Of a stretch of 64,000 nt of DNA, positions 56,257-63,417 are shown piece after piece (position 1 is the stretch's first letter; each line of letters begins with the position of its first letter). The translations under genes and the position numbers were made by a program. Source of the stretch: CAVTHK01 sp964552235 (GTDB taxonomy: Bacteria > Spirochaetota > Spirochaetia > SZUA-6 > CAVTHK01); assembly GCA_964552235.1 (NCBI GenBank), contig CAZKGO010000002.1:1-64000 (forward strand), written 5' to 3'. A model generated the notes under the pieces. That model had not been told where the DNA came from and did no database searches. It saw nothing but the letters and a program-made list of their open reading frames with translations.

Positions 56257-57143
56257 CCCGGGCCGCGCACCTGGTGCTGGCGCTGCTGCTGGCAGCTTCG
56301 CCGGCCGCAGCCCGCGAAGGCATCCCCGTGCGCATCGCGGCGCCGGGCGCCGGCGCGGAGGCCGCTCAGAGGATTTTCTACCTCAAAGACGCGGAGCAGA
56401 TCGACCGTTCGCCGTGCCGGCCCTTTCACCTGCGGCTGCTCGTGCGCCTCGGCCTGCGCCGCGGTGTCCTGGACCTGCGGCCCGAAGCCGGGGCAGCGGT
56501 GAACGCGGGGGTGCAGGCCTTCGTGGACGGCAGGATCGCCGAGGCCGACAAGAGCTTTGCCGAGGCCGAGCGGGCGGGCTGCTGCAGCCCCGCGCTCTCC
56601 TACGACCGGGCGCTCTGCAGCTATGGCCTCGGCCGCAGGGCGCAGACCAGTGCGTCCCTGCTGCGCGCCATCGCCCACGATCCGGGCAACGCGGAGTACC
56701 GGGAGACCTTCGCCTTTGTCAGCGCGGAGTACGGGCTCGGATCCCATGTGCTTCCAGCGACCGTGCTGACGCCCGACCTGCTGCTGGCCACCGCCCTGAG
56801 CTCAGCGGCTGCGGGTCTCGTCGCCCTCGGCCTGCTGCTCGCCACGCGGGGCGGCTCGTGGTTCATCGCGTTCGCGCTGCTCGCCCTTGCCTCCGGCGCG
56901 GCCGCGGCGCTGCTGGCCTACAACGGGGTCGAGGCCCGGGCCCCGCTGGCGGTGGTGGCCGCCCGCAGCGCGGCGATGCGACGGGTTCCGCTCGACCAGG
57001 CCCAGGTGTGGATGACCCTCGCCGAGGGCACCACCGTGCGCATCCGCGGTCGCGCCGGCGACTACGTGCTGGTCGAGACCGGCCTGCGGGTCGAAGGCTG
57101 GCTGCACCGCGGCCTCCTGCTCGAGCCGGAGGCCGCGCGCTGA
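56250..57143 (+). CDS. BatE-like protein: TPR-like region, membrane helices and SH3-like domain
   Basis: 297 aa. Signal peptide MVARAAHLVLALLLAASPAA. The central region AVNAGVQAFVDGRIAEADKS and ALCSYGLGRRAQTSASLLRA looks like two TPR units. Two membrane helices follow (residues about 175-195 and 203-225). The C-terminal 65 residues form a bacterial SH3-like domain (VWMTLAEGTTVRIRGRAGDY, ending VEGWLHRGLLLE). This is the BatE layout of spirochaetes. TTG start at 56250, after a G-rich ribosome site, overlapping the TPR gene by 7 bases. A full-length classical BatD (about 500 residues) is not present in the operon. Confidence 0.82.
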   Translation: MVARAAHLVLALLLAASPAAAREGIPVRIAAPGAGAEAAQRIFYLKDAEQIDRSPCRPFHLRLLVRLGLRRGVLDLRPEAGAAVNAGVQAFVDGRIAEADKSFAEAERAGCCSPALSYDRALCSYGLGRRAQTSASLLRAIAHDPGNAEYRETFAFVSAEYGLGSHVLPATVLTPDLLLATALSSAAAGLVALGLLLATRGGSWFIAFALLALASGAAAALLAYNGVEARAPLAVVAARSAAMRRVPLDQAQVWMTLAEGTTVRIRGRAGDYVLVETGLRVEGWLHRGLLLEPEAAR

Positions 57144-57162
57144 GCCGCCGCAGCCCTCGGTC

Positions 57163-57192
57163 TTGACGGAACGGCGCCCTCCCACCTATACC
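57163..57192 (+). promoter_or_regulatory. Promoter of the Smr gene, leaderless arrangement
   Basis: TTGACG (57163-57168), 18-base spacer, TATACC (57187-57192), then 6 bases to GTG 57199. The TTG of the -35 box could be mistaken for a start codon. Confidence 0.6.
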
Positions 57193-57198
57193 TCGCGC

Positions 57199-57660
57199 GT
57201 GAGCTTTGACGAGATCCTCCGCGACTGGGAGGCGGGCCGCAGCGCCCGCAAGGCCCGGCGCGAAGACGCCTGCGCCCGCTCGCTCGCCGTGTGGCTCGAG
57301 CGCCATCCGCCGACGGCTGCGGCCGAGCGCGAGGAAGCCGGCCAGCCGTCGCCGGCGCAGCGGGCGGCGGAGCTGCGGCGCCTGGCGCCCGAGGCCGAGA
57401 TCGACCTGCACGGCCTGCGGGCCGAACAGGTCACCCCCGCGCTCGAGCGATTCATCTCGACATCGCGCCGGCAGGGGCTGCGCAAGGTTCTGGTCATCCA
57501 TGGCAAGGGAACGCACTCGCGGGGAGAGCCGGTGCTGCAGCGCCTTGTTCGGGAGTACCTGGAGCGGTCGCCCCACGCGGGGGCCTTCGGCCCGGCCGAC
57601 CGCAGCCTCGGGGGCAGGGGCGCGGTCTGGGTGGCCCTGCGGCCGCCGCGCAGGGGGTAG
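57199..57660 (+). CDS. Smr/MutS2-type endonuclease-domain protein
   Basis: 153 aa. N-terminal basic helix (MSFDEILRDWEAGRSARKAR), then the Smr domain: AEIDLHGLRAEQVTPALERF then VLVIHGKGTHSRGEPVLQ, and GGRGAVWVALRP. The DLHG and HGKG motifs form the nuclease-like site seen in stand-alone Smr proteins (YdaL/SmrA type), which act on RNA or DNA during ribosome rescue or repair. The start is placed at GTG 57199 because the in-frame TTG at 57163 is the -35 box of a well-spaced promoter. It follows the Bat operon by 55 bases but is likely independent. Confidence 0.87.
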   Translation: MSFDEILRDWEAGRSARKARREDACARSLAVWLERHPPTAAAEREEAGQPSPAQRAAELRRLAPEAEIDLHGLRAEQVTPALERFISTSRRQGLRKVLVIHGKGTHSRGEPVLQRLVREYLERSPHAGAFGPADRSLGGRGAVWVALRPPRRG

Positions 57661-57690
57661 GGCCGCCGCGCGCTTCGCAAAGGGCCGGTC

Positions 57691-59076
57691 CTACCGGCTG
57701 CGCTGCTCCAGCCGGCAGAAGAAGCGGACCAGCGCTTCGATGAACCTGTGCCAGGTGGGCAGGTGCAGCTTTTCGTTGGGCCCGTGCATGGCATCGTCGG
57801 GAAGGCTCGAGCCGACCAGCAGCGATTCCATGCCCAGCCGCTTCTGCAGCGTGGCCACGACCGGGATCGTGCCGCCGGAACGCTCGAACAGCGGCCGCCG
57901 GCCCCAGACCGCCTCCATCGCCTCGCTCATCGCTGCCACGGCGGGCGAGTCGCGCGCGGTGATCGCCGGCTCGGCGCCCGCCAGGTCTTCGATCTGCCAC
58001 GTCACGGTAGGCGGGGCGGCCTTGCGCAGGTACGACTCCAGCTGCGCCCTGACCTCTTTCGGATCCTGGTCGGGCACCAGCCGCATCGAGATCTTGGCCA
58101 TCGCCGCTGCGGGGAGGACGGTCTTGGATCCCTGCCCCGTGAACCCGGCGAGCAGGCCGTTGACGTCGAGCGTCGGCCGCGCGCCGATCCGTTCCACGGG
58201 CGTGTAGCCTTCTTCTCCAAACAGGGCCGGAGCTCCTGACTGGGCGAGCAGGTCGCTCTCGCCCGAGGGCAGGCGCGCGAGCTCGGCACGCTCCTCGGGG
58301 TCGAGGGCGCGCACACGGTCGTAGAATCCGGGAAGCGTGACGCGTCCCCGCGCATCGTGCATCCCCGCGATCAGCTCGGCGAGCACGATCGCCGGGTTGT
58401 GAACCGCGCCGCCAAAAGCCCCGGAGTGCAGGTCCTGCCTCGGGCCGCGCACGCGCACCTCGAAGTAGGCGAGGCCGCGCAGGCCGTAGGTGATGGTGGG
58501 GGTGTCGGGGGCGAGCATGCCCGCGTCGACGTTCAGGCACACGTCCGCGGCCAGGCGCTCGCTGTGCGCGGCGACGACCGAGTCTAGGTGGGGCGAGCCG
58601 ACTTCTTCTTCGCCTTCGAGGAGAAAGCGCAGGTTGACGGGCATGCCGCCCGAGCTGGCCAGGGACTCAACTGCCGAGAGGCAGGCGCAGAGCGGGCCCT
58701 TCATGTCGGTGGCCCCGCGCGCGTAGAGGTTCTCGCCGCGCTCGGTGGGCTCGAACGGCGGGCTCTTCCACTCGGGCAGCGGATCCGCCGGCTGCACGTC
58801 GTAGTGGCCGTAGACGAGCACCGTCGGGGCGTTCGGGCTGCGGGCCGCCAGTTCGCCCAGGACGGCGGGATGGCCGCCGGTGGCCACGACCTCGACGCCC
58901 GCTGCGCCGAGGCCGCGCAGCCGGCCGGCGAGCCACTCGGCGGCCCGTCCGACGTCGCCGCGCCTGCTCTCGTCTGTGGAGATCGACGGGATCGCCAGCA
59001 GCTCGCGCAGCTGCCCGACGAAGCGTTGGCGGCCGGCGCGGCAGCGCTCGACAGCCGGGGTCTCGAGGTCGCTCAT
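57691..59076 (-). CDS. M20-family dipeptidase (M20/DapE-like)
   Basis: 461 aa. Metal-site motifs are in order: LVYGHYDVQPADPLPEWKSP, ARGATDMKGP, LLEGEEEVGSPHLDSVV, and VDAGMLAPDTPTITYGLRGL. The dimerisation lid begins FEVRVRGPRQDLHSGAFGGA and SGGTIPVV and DAMHGPNEKLHLPTW complete the site. It is typical of cytoplasmic dipeptidases (about 460 residues) related to human cytosolic non-specific dipeptidase. The start has AGGAG 6 bases upstream and lies 39 bases after infA, so the two are probably co-transcribed. Confidence 0.93.
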   Translation of the reverse strand: MSDLETPAVERCRAGRQRFVGQLRELLAIPSISTDESRRGDVGRAAEWLAGRLRGLGAAGVEVVATGGHPAVLGELAARSPNAPTVLVYGHYDVQPADPLPEWKSPPFEPTERGENLYARGATDMKGPLCACLSAVESLASSGGMPVNLRFLLEGEEEVGSPHLDSVVAAHSERLAADVCLNVDAGMLAPDTPTITYGLRGLAYFEVRVRGPRQDLHSGAFGGAVHNPAIVLAELIAGMHDARGRVTLPGFYDRVRALDPEERAELARLPSGESDLLAQSGAPALFGEEGYTPVERIGARPTLDVNGLLAGFTGQGSKTVLPAAAMAKISMRLVPDQDPKEVRAQLESYLRKAAPPTVTWQIEDLAGAEPAITARDSPAVAAMSEAMEAVWGRRPLFERSGGTIPVVATLQKRLGMESLLVGSSLPDDAMHGPNEKLHLPTWHRFIEALVRFFCRLEQRSR

Positions 59077-59115
59077 CGTTGCTCCTGCACGCTCAAATGA
59101 GTGGGCGAACCGGGG

Positions 59116-59334
59116 CTACCGCTCGCGGTAGATGATGCGGCCGCGGGTCAGGTCGTAGGGCGAGAGGGCGACCCGGACCTTGTCGCCGGGGACGATGCGG
59201 ATGTAGTGCTTTCGCATCTTCCCCGACAGGTGGGCGAGGATCAGGTGGCCGTTCTGAAGGGCGACGCGGAACATCGTGTTCGGCAGCGACTCCTTGACGA
59301 CGCCATCGACCTCGATCGCTTCTTCCTTTGCCAA
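59116..59334 (-). CDS. infA: Translation initiation factor IF-1
   Basis: 72 aa, exactly the family length: MAKEEAIEVDGVVKESLPNT, FRVALQNGHLILAHLSGKMR, KHYIRIVPGDKVRVALSPYD, LTRGRIIYRER. OB-fold protein that blocks the ribosomal A site during initiation. The start is TTG at 59334 with AGGAGG just upstream; the frame is open to an ATG at 59382, but that ATG lies in the promoter (-35 box). It is not next to ribosomal protein genes here, but followed by a peptidase gene. Confidence 0.96.
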   Translation of the reverse strand: MAKEEAIEVDGVVKESLPNTMFRVALQNGHLILAHLSGKMRKHYIRIVPGDKVRVALSPYDLTRGRIIYRER

Positions 59335-59353
59335 TTGTCCTCCTGACCCGGCG

Positions 59354-59382
59354 AGTTTAGGGAAGGCCGCCCCATTTGTCAA
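59354..59382 (-). promoter_or_regulatory. infA promoter
   Basis: Minus strand TTGACA (59382-59377, consensus), 17-base spacer, TAAACT (59359-59354), then about 20 bases with AGGAGG before TTG 59334. Confidence 0.75.
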
Positions 59383-59388
59383 TCAATC

Positions 59389-59417
59389 TTGACTTTTCGC
59401 TGTTTATCGTCCATTCT
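59389..59417 (+). promoter_or_regulatory. Promoter of the DksA-type gene
   Basis: TTGACT (59389-59394), 17-base spacer, CATTCT (59412-59417). Its -35 box is only 6 bases from that of the divergent infA promoter. Confidence 0.5.
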
Positions 59418-59450
59418 CGTCGAACTTTTGACTGATCGCCCGAGGCTCTC

Positions 59451-59807
59451 ATGGACAAGAAATTCGTCGAGAAGATGGAGCGGACTCTCCACACGCTGAA
59501 GAACGAGATCTTCCAGCACCTTGCCCAGGAGAACGAAGACTTCCGCAAGCTCATCGAGGACAAGGAGCCCAAGGACCTGGCCGACATCGCCGCCTCCGAC
59601 ATCGACCGCAACACCCTCGAGGCCCTGGAGATGGTCGAGGTCAAGCGCCTCAATCGCATCGACGCCGCCCTCGCGCGCATGAAGAACGGCAAGTACGGCA
59701 TCTGCATGTCCTGCGGGGGCAAGATCCCCCGGGAGCGCCTGGAGGCGATCCCTTACGCCCTGCTCTGCGTCAAGTGCCAGTCCAGCGAGGAGCGGCGCAG
59801 CCGATAG
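59451..59807 (+). CDS. DksA/TraR-family zinc-finger regulator
   Basis: 118 aa. N-terminal coiled-coil (KKFVEKMERTLHTLKNEIFQ and EVKRLNRIDAALARMKNGKY), with acidic residues DIAASDIDRNT at the tip region. The C-terminal zinc finger reads GICMSCGGKIPRERLEAIPY and LLCVKCQ, a complete four-Cys site. It should enter the RNA polymerase secondary channel and alter initiation, with or without ppGpp. It is shorter than DksA of E. coli (151), like TraR/YocK relatives. GAGG precedes the ATG. Confidence 0.92.
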   Translation: MDKKFVEKMERTLHTLKNEIFQHLAQENEDFRKLIEDKEPKDLADIAASDIDRNTLEALEMVEVKRLNRIDAALARMKNGKYGICMSCGGKIPRERLEAIPYALLCVKCQSSEERRSR

Positions 59808-59877
59808 CCCGACCGGGCCGCGATCCAGCTCTCATCCGTCGCTTTTTTCCCTCCGATAATTGATAACGGAGGGAGCC

Positions 59878-60330
59878 GTGATCAGCGGGATCACTTCGAT
59901 CAACACCTACTTCAATCCCACGGTGCTGGCGGCCGAAGGCCTGGGCGCAGGCAAGCGCAGCGTGCCGGTGCGGCCCACCTACTCCCTCTACCTCTTCAAG
60001 CACGTGCAGGGCGTTCCGGCCCGCTCGCCCGACAGGCAGGTGCCGATCCACAAGCTGCGCGCCCTCGACAATGTGATCGACAGGCTCGTGAAGCTGCGCG
60101 GCGCGAAGGGCGAGGTGATGCCCGTGAGCGCCGAGAACGTCGACGCCCTCATCGAGCGATTCGAGGGCGAGCTTCACGCGGCTTTTGCGGCCGTCCGGCC
60201 GCTGTTCTCCGGGCGTGGTGGTCACCCTGCTCGCCTGCCCGCGGGCGCGGCGGGCGCCGCCCGCCCGCACCGCCATCGCCGCCCCGGCCGCGCCCGGGCA
60301 GCCGCTCCTACCGCACCTTCAGGATCTTGA
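59878..60330 (+). CDS. Hypothetical protein with a conserved-looking N-terminal part
   Basis: 150 aa from GTG 59878, which has GGAGGG upstream. Residues 1-110 look like a real folded protein (MISGITSINTYFNPTVLAAE, SVPVRPTYSLYLFKHVQGVP, LRALDNVIDRLVKLRGAKGE, VDALIERFEGELHAAFAAVR). After PLFSG the frame continues in Gly/Arg/Ala/Pro-rich sequence that looks non-natural, until a stop inside the 3' end of the opposite gene. A frameshift near 60210 or loss of the original stop is possible. Function unknown; no membrane helix or signal peptide. Confidence 0.65.
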   Translation: MISGITSINTYFNPTVLAAEGLGAGKRSVPVRPTYSLYLFKHVQGVPARSPDRQVPIHKLRALDNVIDRLVKLRGAKGEVMPVSAENVDALIERFEGELHAAFAAVRPLFSGRGGHPARLPAGAAGAARPHRHRRPGRARAAAPTAPSGS

Positions 60331-60604
60331 CGACCTCGGCCTCGGCAGGGAAGCCCGGCCCCGTCGTCTCGCGCACCAGGCGGCAGCGCAGCTCCAGCAG
60401 CTGCCCCTGGTGCCTCGAGCGGATCTCCTGCGCCAGGGGGCCGGTGAGCTGCACGTCGCCCCTTTCGGCCGAGGCGATCACCACCTGCGTGTGCGGCTCG
60501 TTGCCGCGGATCGTGGCCCTGCCGGTGAGCACGATCGTGCCCGGCGGCTCGAAGATGCCCGCGGCCAGCAGCGCGAGCAGGGCGAAAGGCAGGAGAGCCT
60601 TCAT
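60308..60604 (-). CDS. Small exported protein coupled to the M30 peptidase
   Basis: 98 aa, not recognised. Signal peptide MKALLPFALLALLAAGIFEP is followed by a beta-rich domain (PGTIVLTGRATIRGNEPHTQ, VVIASAERGDVQLTG, QGQLLELRCRLVRETTG, EAEVVKILKVR) that resembles an OB-fold-type barrel. The ATG overlaps the stop of the M30 peptidase gene (ATGA), so the two are translated together. A role as inhibitor, chaperone or partner of the peptidase is inference from the coupling. Confidence 0.75.
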   Translation of the reverse strand: MKALLPFALLALLAAGIFEPPGTIVLTGRATIRGNEPHTQVVIASAERGDVQLTGPLAQEIRSRHQGQLLELRCRLVRETTGPGFPAEAEVVKILKVR

Positions 60605-62403
60605 TCCTTGACCACCACCGTAAGCTTGACCCCCGCGTCCATGCGGATCGTCCAGGTCCGACTGCCCGTCGCCCCCGTCGCCGCCGTGTAGTAAAGGTTG
60701 GACGCGGCCATGTGGTTCGGGAACGACCACGGGTTGGCCGCATCGTAGAGCCAGGGCCCCACGAGCGTGCCGGCGTTGTAGTTGTAGAGGTTGATCGAGC
60801 CCAGGTCGTAGGTGATGCTGCTGACAGTGTCGGAGAACCAGTCAGCCCAGTTGTACCGCTGGTCGTCCGTGGCTGCGTCACCGAGGGCGTTGTCCGACAG
60901 CAGCACCGCCGCGCCCCAGAGCCGCAGCGCGTCGGCAAAGGTGTAGCTCCAGCCTGCCTGCCCGATGGCGTCCTCCACGGCCCTGTAGTCGCCGTAACTG
61001 CTCTGCACGAGATCCTGGAAGAAATGGGCGCCGCCGAAGTTGCGGGCAAGGTAGGCGCCAAAGGCGTAGCTGATGCCGTAGCTGCCGAGCACGTCGACGG
61101 TGCCCCAGCCGGTCAGGCTGATGTCGTTGTAGTAGTTGAAGTAGGGCAGGCGGCCCGCCGTGTTGTTCGCGGCGCCGGCTGTCGGGTCGTCGTAAGCCAC
61201 CCCCCGTGGGCCGTCGGTCGCGAGCTTGGAGGCGATCAGGTCCTCGGCCACCTGGCTCGCCATCTCGTTGAGCCAGGTCTCGGAGTTGGCGCCCTTGAGC
61301 ACTCCCTTCTGGTAGAAGTGGATCATGTGCTGGAACTCGTGGGCCAGGGTCGAGACCACGGTCGCAGGCCAGGAGTCGGTGAGATCCCAATCGTAACCGT
61401 CGAGGTCGTCGTCGCCGGTGTCGTGGCACCCGAACAGCGCCGCGTCCATGGTGAACATCACGAGCTCGTTGGACTTGTCCGTGACCGCCCCGCTGTCTGT
61501 GTGCCTGAAGTTGTCCCGCGCGTAGAAGTAGCCGACGGTCCGCGCTTCGCCCGCGCCAGGGAGTCCGTCGCCGTCGATGTCGAACATCAGGATGTGCACC
61601 TCGAGCGGGCTCCAGCCGATCAGGTCGGCCGCGTAGATATGCGGCCCCCAGGGCGCTCCGAAGATGTTGGTGACCCAGTCGTAGATGTCGTTGTTCGTCC
61701 CGCTCGTCAGGAACTTGTCGGCCAGAGCCACGACCCGGTTCGGCGTGACCTTGTGGATGTCGCTTTCGTTGGTGCTCCACTCGCTATCGTCGACCCAAAT
61801 GACTAGAGTCGTACTCCCGACGACAGTCCGGACGACTTGCGCCGTTATGTCGTCGCCGACGCCCGGTCCGTCCGCGTCTATCGCCGCCCCGTTTGCATCG
61901 TAGAACTGACGCGTTGACACTCCCTCCGTATAGTCGTACACGGGCTCGGGCACCACCAGGCTTGCGGCCGCCTTTGCCGAGCCGCGGCCCAGCGCCGGCG
62001 GCTTGGCGTTGAACGCCTGGATGTGGGCCGGCGTGCGCGTGCGTGCCTGGTCGGCCGAGACGAGCGAGCGTCGAGGGGAGCGCGCCGCCTTGCCTGCGGA
62101 CACGCTGCCGCTGATGACCGGGTTCGTCACAGCGTCGTACGGGTTGGTGTTGGTGAGCACGAAGTAGACGTCCTCGCCGTTCAAGCCGTCGAGGGTGTAG
62201 GTCAGGTCCACGTACCCGTCGGTCTCGACGTAGAAGGTCTGGTCGCCCACGCCGCCGTAGGTGTCGGCCTTGGCGACCGCCAGGTACTCGATCGAGTCGT
62301 CCGACGATCCACCGGCGCAGCTCGTCAGCGTCGCCAGGCCGATGATCAGCAGCGAGGACAGGGCCAGCGCCACATGGCGCCAGCCCACGTTTTGTGGTTT
62401 CAT
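60601..62403 (-). CDS. M30-type (hyicolysin-like) zinc metallopeptidase lipoprotein
   Basis: 600 aa. Lipoprotein signal ending SLLIIGLATLTSC with acylated Cys29. A beta-rich domain (40-220) precedes the catalytic part. The zinc site is AHEFQHMIHF with His355, Glu356, His359, followed by WLNEMASQVAEDLI, whose Glu380 is the likely third ligand, as in M30 enzymes. An Asp/Gly-rich stretch FDIDGDGLPGAGE near 275 may bind Ca2+. Surface-exposed protease, probably acting on host or environmental protein. The promoter TTGCGG-N17-TATAAT ends 7 bases before the ATG, so the mRNA is leaderless. Confidence 0.9.
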   Translation of the reverse strand: MKPQNVGWRHVALALSSLLIIGLATLTSCAGGSSDDSIEYLAVAKADTYGGVGDQTFYVETDGYVDLTYTLDGLNGEDVYFVLTNTNPYDAVTNPVISGSVSAGKAARSPRRSLVSADQARTRTPAHIQAFNAKPPALGRGSAKAAASLVVPEPVYDYTEGVSTRQFYDANGAAIDADGPGVGDDITAQVVRTVVGSTTLVIWVDDSEWSTNESDIHKVTPNRVVALADKFLTSGTNNDIYDWVTNIFGAPWGPHIYAADLIGWSPLEVHILMFDIDGDGLPGAGEARTVGYFYARDNFRHTDSGAVTDKSNELVMFTMDAALFGCHDTGDDDLDGYDWDLTDSWPATVVSTLAHEFQHMIHFYQKGVLKGANSETWLNEMASQVAEDLIASKLATDGPRGVAYDDPTAGAANNTAGRLPYFNYYNDISLTGWGTVDVLGSYGISYAFGAYLARNFGGAHFFQDLVQSSYGDYRAVEDAIGQAGWSYTFADALRLWGAAVLLSDNALGDAATDDQRYNWADWFSDTVSSITYDLGSINLYNYNAGTLVGPWLYDAANPWSFPNHMAASNLYYTAATGATGSRTWTIRMDAGVKLTVVVKE

Positions 62404-62410
62404 GGGCTCG

Positions 62411-62439
62411 ATTATAGACCCGCGGCTTCGCGGCCGCAA
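62411..62439 (-). promoter_or_regulatory. M30 peptidase promoter, leaderless arrangement
   Basis: Minus strand TTGCGG (62439-62434), 17-base spacer, TATAAT (62416-62411, consensus), then 7 bases to ATG 62403. Confidence 0.75.
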
Positions 62440-62454
62440 ATCGCCGCGCCCTCG

Positions 62455-63417
62455 TCACGCCGCCCGCTGGATGCGGCGCAGGCACTCGGCGGCTCCGCGG
62501 CGGTAGTACGCCTCTTCGGGGTACATGGTGATGTGGCGCAGGTGCATCTTGAGGTTGTAGATGCTCTTGCGCAGCTCGAAGCCCGCGTCCAGCTCGCGGT
62601 ACTCGCGGTAGATCCCGTAGACCGTCGCGTCGGCGAGCCCGAACATCTCCATGAACGAGAGCTCGCGGGCGTAGTCGGCCCAGTGGCCGGGGATGTCGAT
62701 GAAGCCGCTCACGTGAAAGCCGTCGCCGCCGCGGTCGAGCATCACGTTGCCGGCCCAGATGTCGTAGTGGGTGAGGGTGGCCTCGCCGCCGATGCGCAGG
62801 GGATCCGCGAAGCCGGCGCGCGCCCGCGCCACCTCTTCGAGAAACGAAGGCACAAGAAGGTTGCTCGCGGCCGCCGCCTCGAACACCCGGTCGAAGCGCG
62901 GCAGCCAGAAATCGGCCCACTCCGCCTCGCGCGCGGCGGGCTCGAGCTCGACTCCGCCAAAGCCGCCGGCGCGCCGCCTGTGCAGGCGCCCGACCGCGTG
63001 CGCGATCTCGGCTGCGACCCGCTGCCGTTCGGCGGCGGAGAGCCTGCCGAAGGCGTGGTGCATCACGATGCCCGGGACCTTGGTCATGACCAGGACCGTG
63101 CCGGGGATCACGGAGCCGCTCGGGTCGAGGTAGAGCGGCTCGGGGACCGGCATCTCGGTGCCGGCGAACACCCGCAGCACCGCGTGCTCGCGCACGATGC
63201 CGGCGTTGCCCGGCTCGGGGTTGATCTTGCAGACGACCTCGGGGGCGTCACCGTCGAAACGGACGGCCACCACGCGGTTCCAGCAGCCTCCGGTGAGCAG
63301 GCGGGCCTCGCGCACCCGCACCGGCCGGCCCAGGGCGAGCCGCCCGATCTCGGCGAGCCTGTCCGCCGTGAGGTAGGGGTCGATGCGCTCGTTGAGCAGC
63401 CGCTCGTTGACGTTCAC
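62455..63417 (-). CDS. Aminoglycoside phosphotransferase / fructosamine kinase-like protein
   Basis: 320 aa kinase-fold protein. N-lobe with LTGGCWNRVVAVRFDGD and the ATP-binding Lys in EVVCKINPE. Catalytic loop LTHYDIWAGNVMLDRGGDG: the Brenner motif HGDLWxGN appears with Tyr in place of Gly but keeps the Asp and Asn. The metal Asp lies in SGFIDIPGHWADYARELSFM. It resembles fructosamine-3-kinases and small-molecule kinases of the APH family; the substrate is unknown. GTG start at 63417 overlapping the upstream oxidoreductase stop (GTGA), so both are co-expressed. Confidence 0.82.
   Translation of the reverse strand: MNVNERLLNERIDPYLTADRLAEIGRLALGRPVRVREARLLTGGCWNRVVAVRFDGDAPEVVCKINPEPGNAGIVREHAVLRVFAGTEMPVPEPLYLDPSGSVIPGTVLVMTKVPGIVMHHAFGRLSAAERQRVAAEIAHAVGRLHRRRAGGFGGVELEPAAREAEWADFWLPRFDRVFEAAAASNLLVPSFLEEVARARAGFADPLRIGGEATLTHYDIWAGNVMLDRGGDGFHVSGFIDIPGHWADYARELSFMEMFGLADATVYGIYREYRELDAGFELRKSIYNLKMHLRHITMYPEEAYYRRGAAECLRRIQRAA

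Noticed and set aside
57163..57198. TTG at 57163 as start of the Smr gene
   Set aside because: This TTG is the beginning of the -35 box TTGACG of a well-spaced promoter; the GTG at 57199 lies 6 bases after the -10 box.
59335..59382. ATG at 59382 as start of infA
   Set aside because: IF-1 is 72 residues and begins at the TTG at 59334 with AGGAGG; the ATG overlaps the consensus -35 box.
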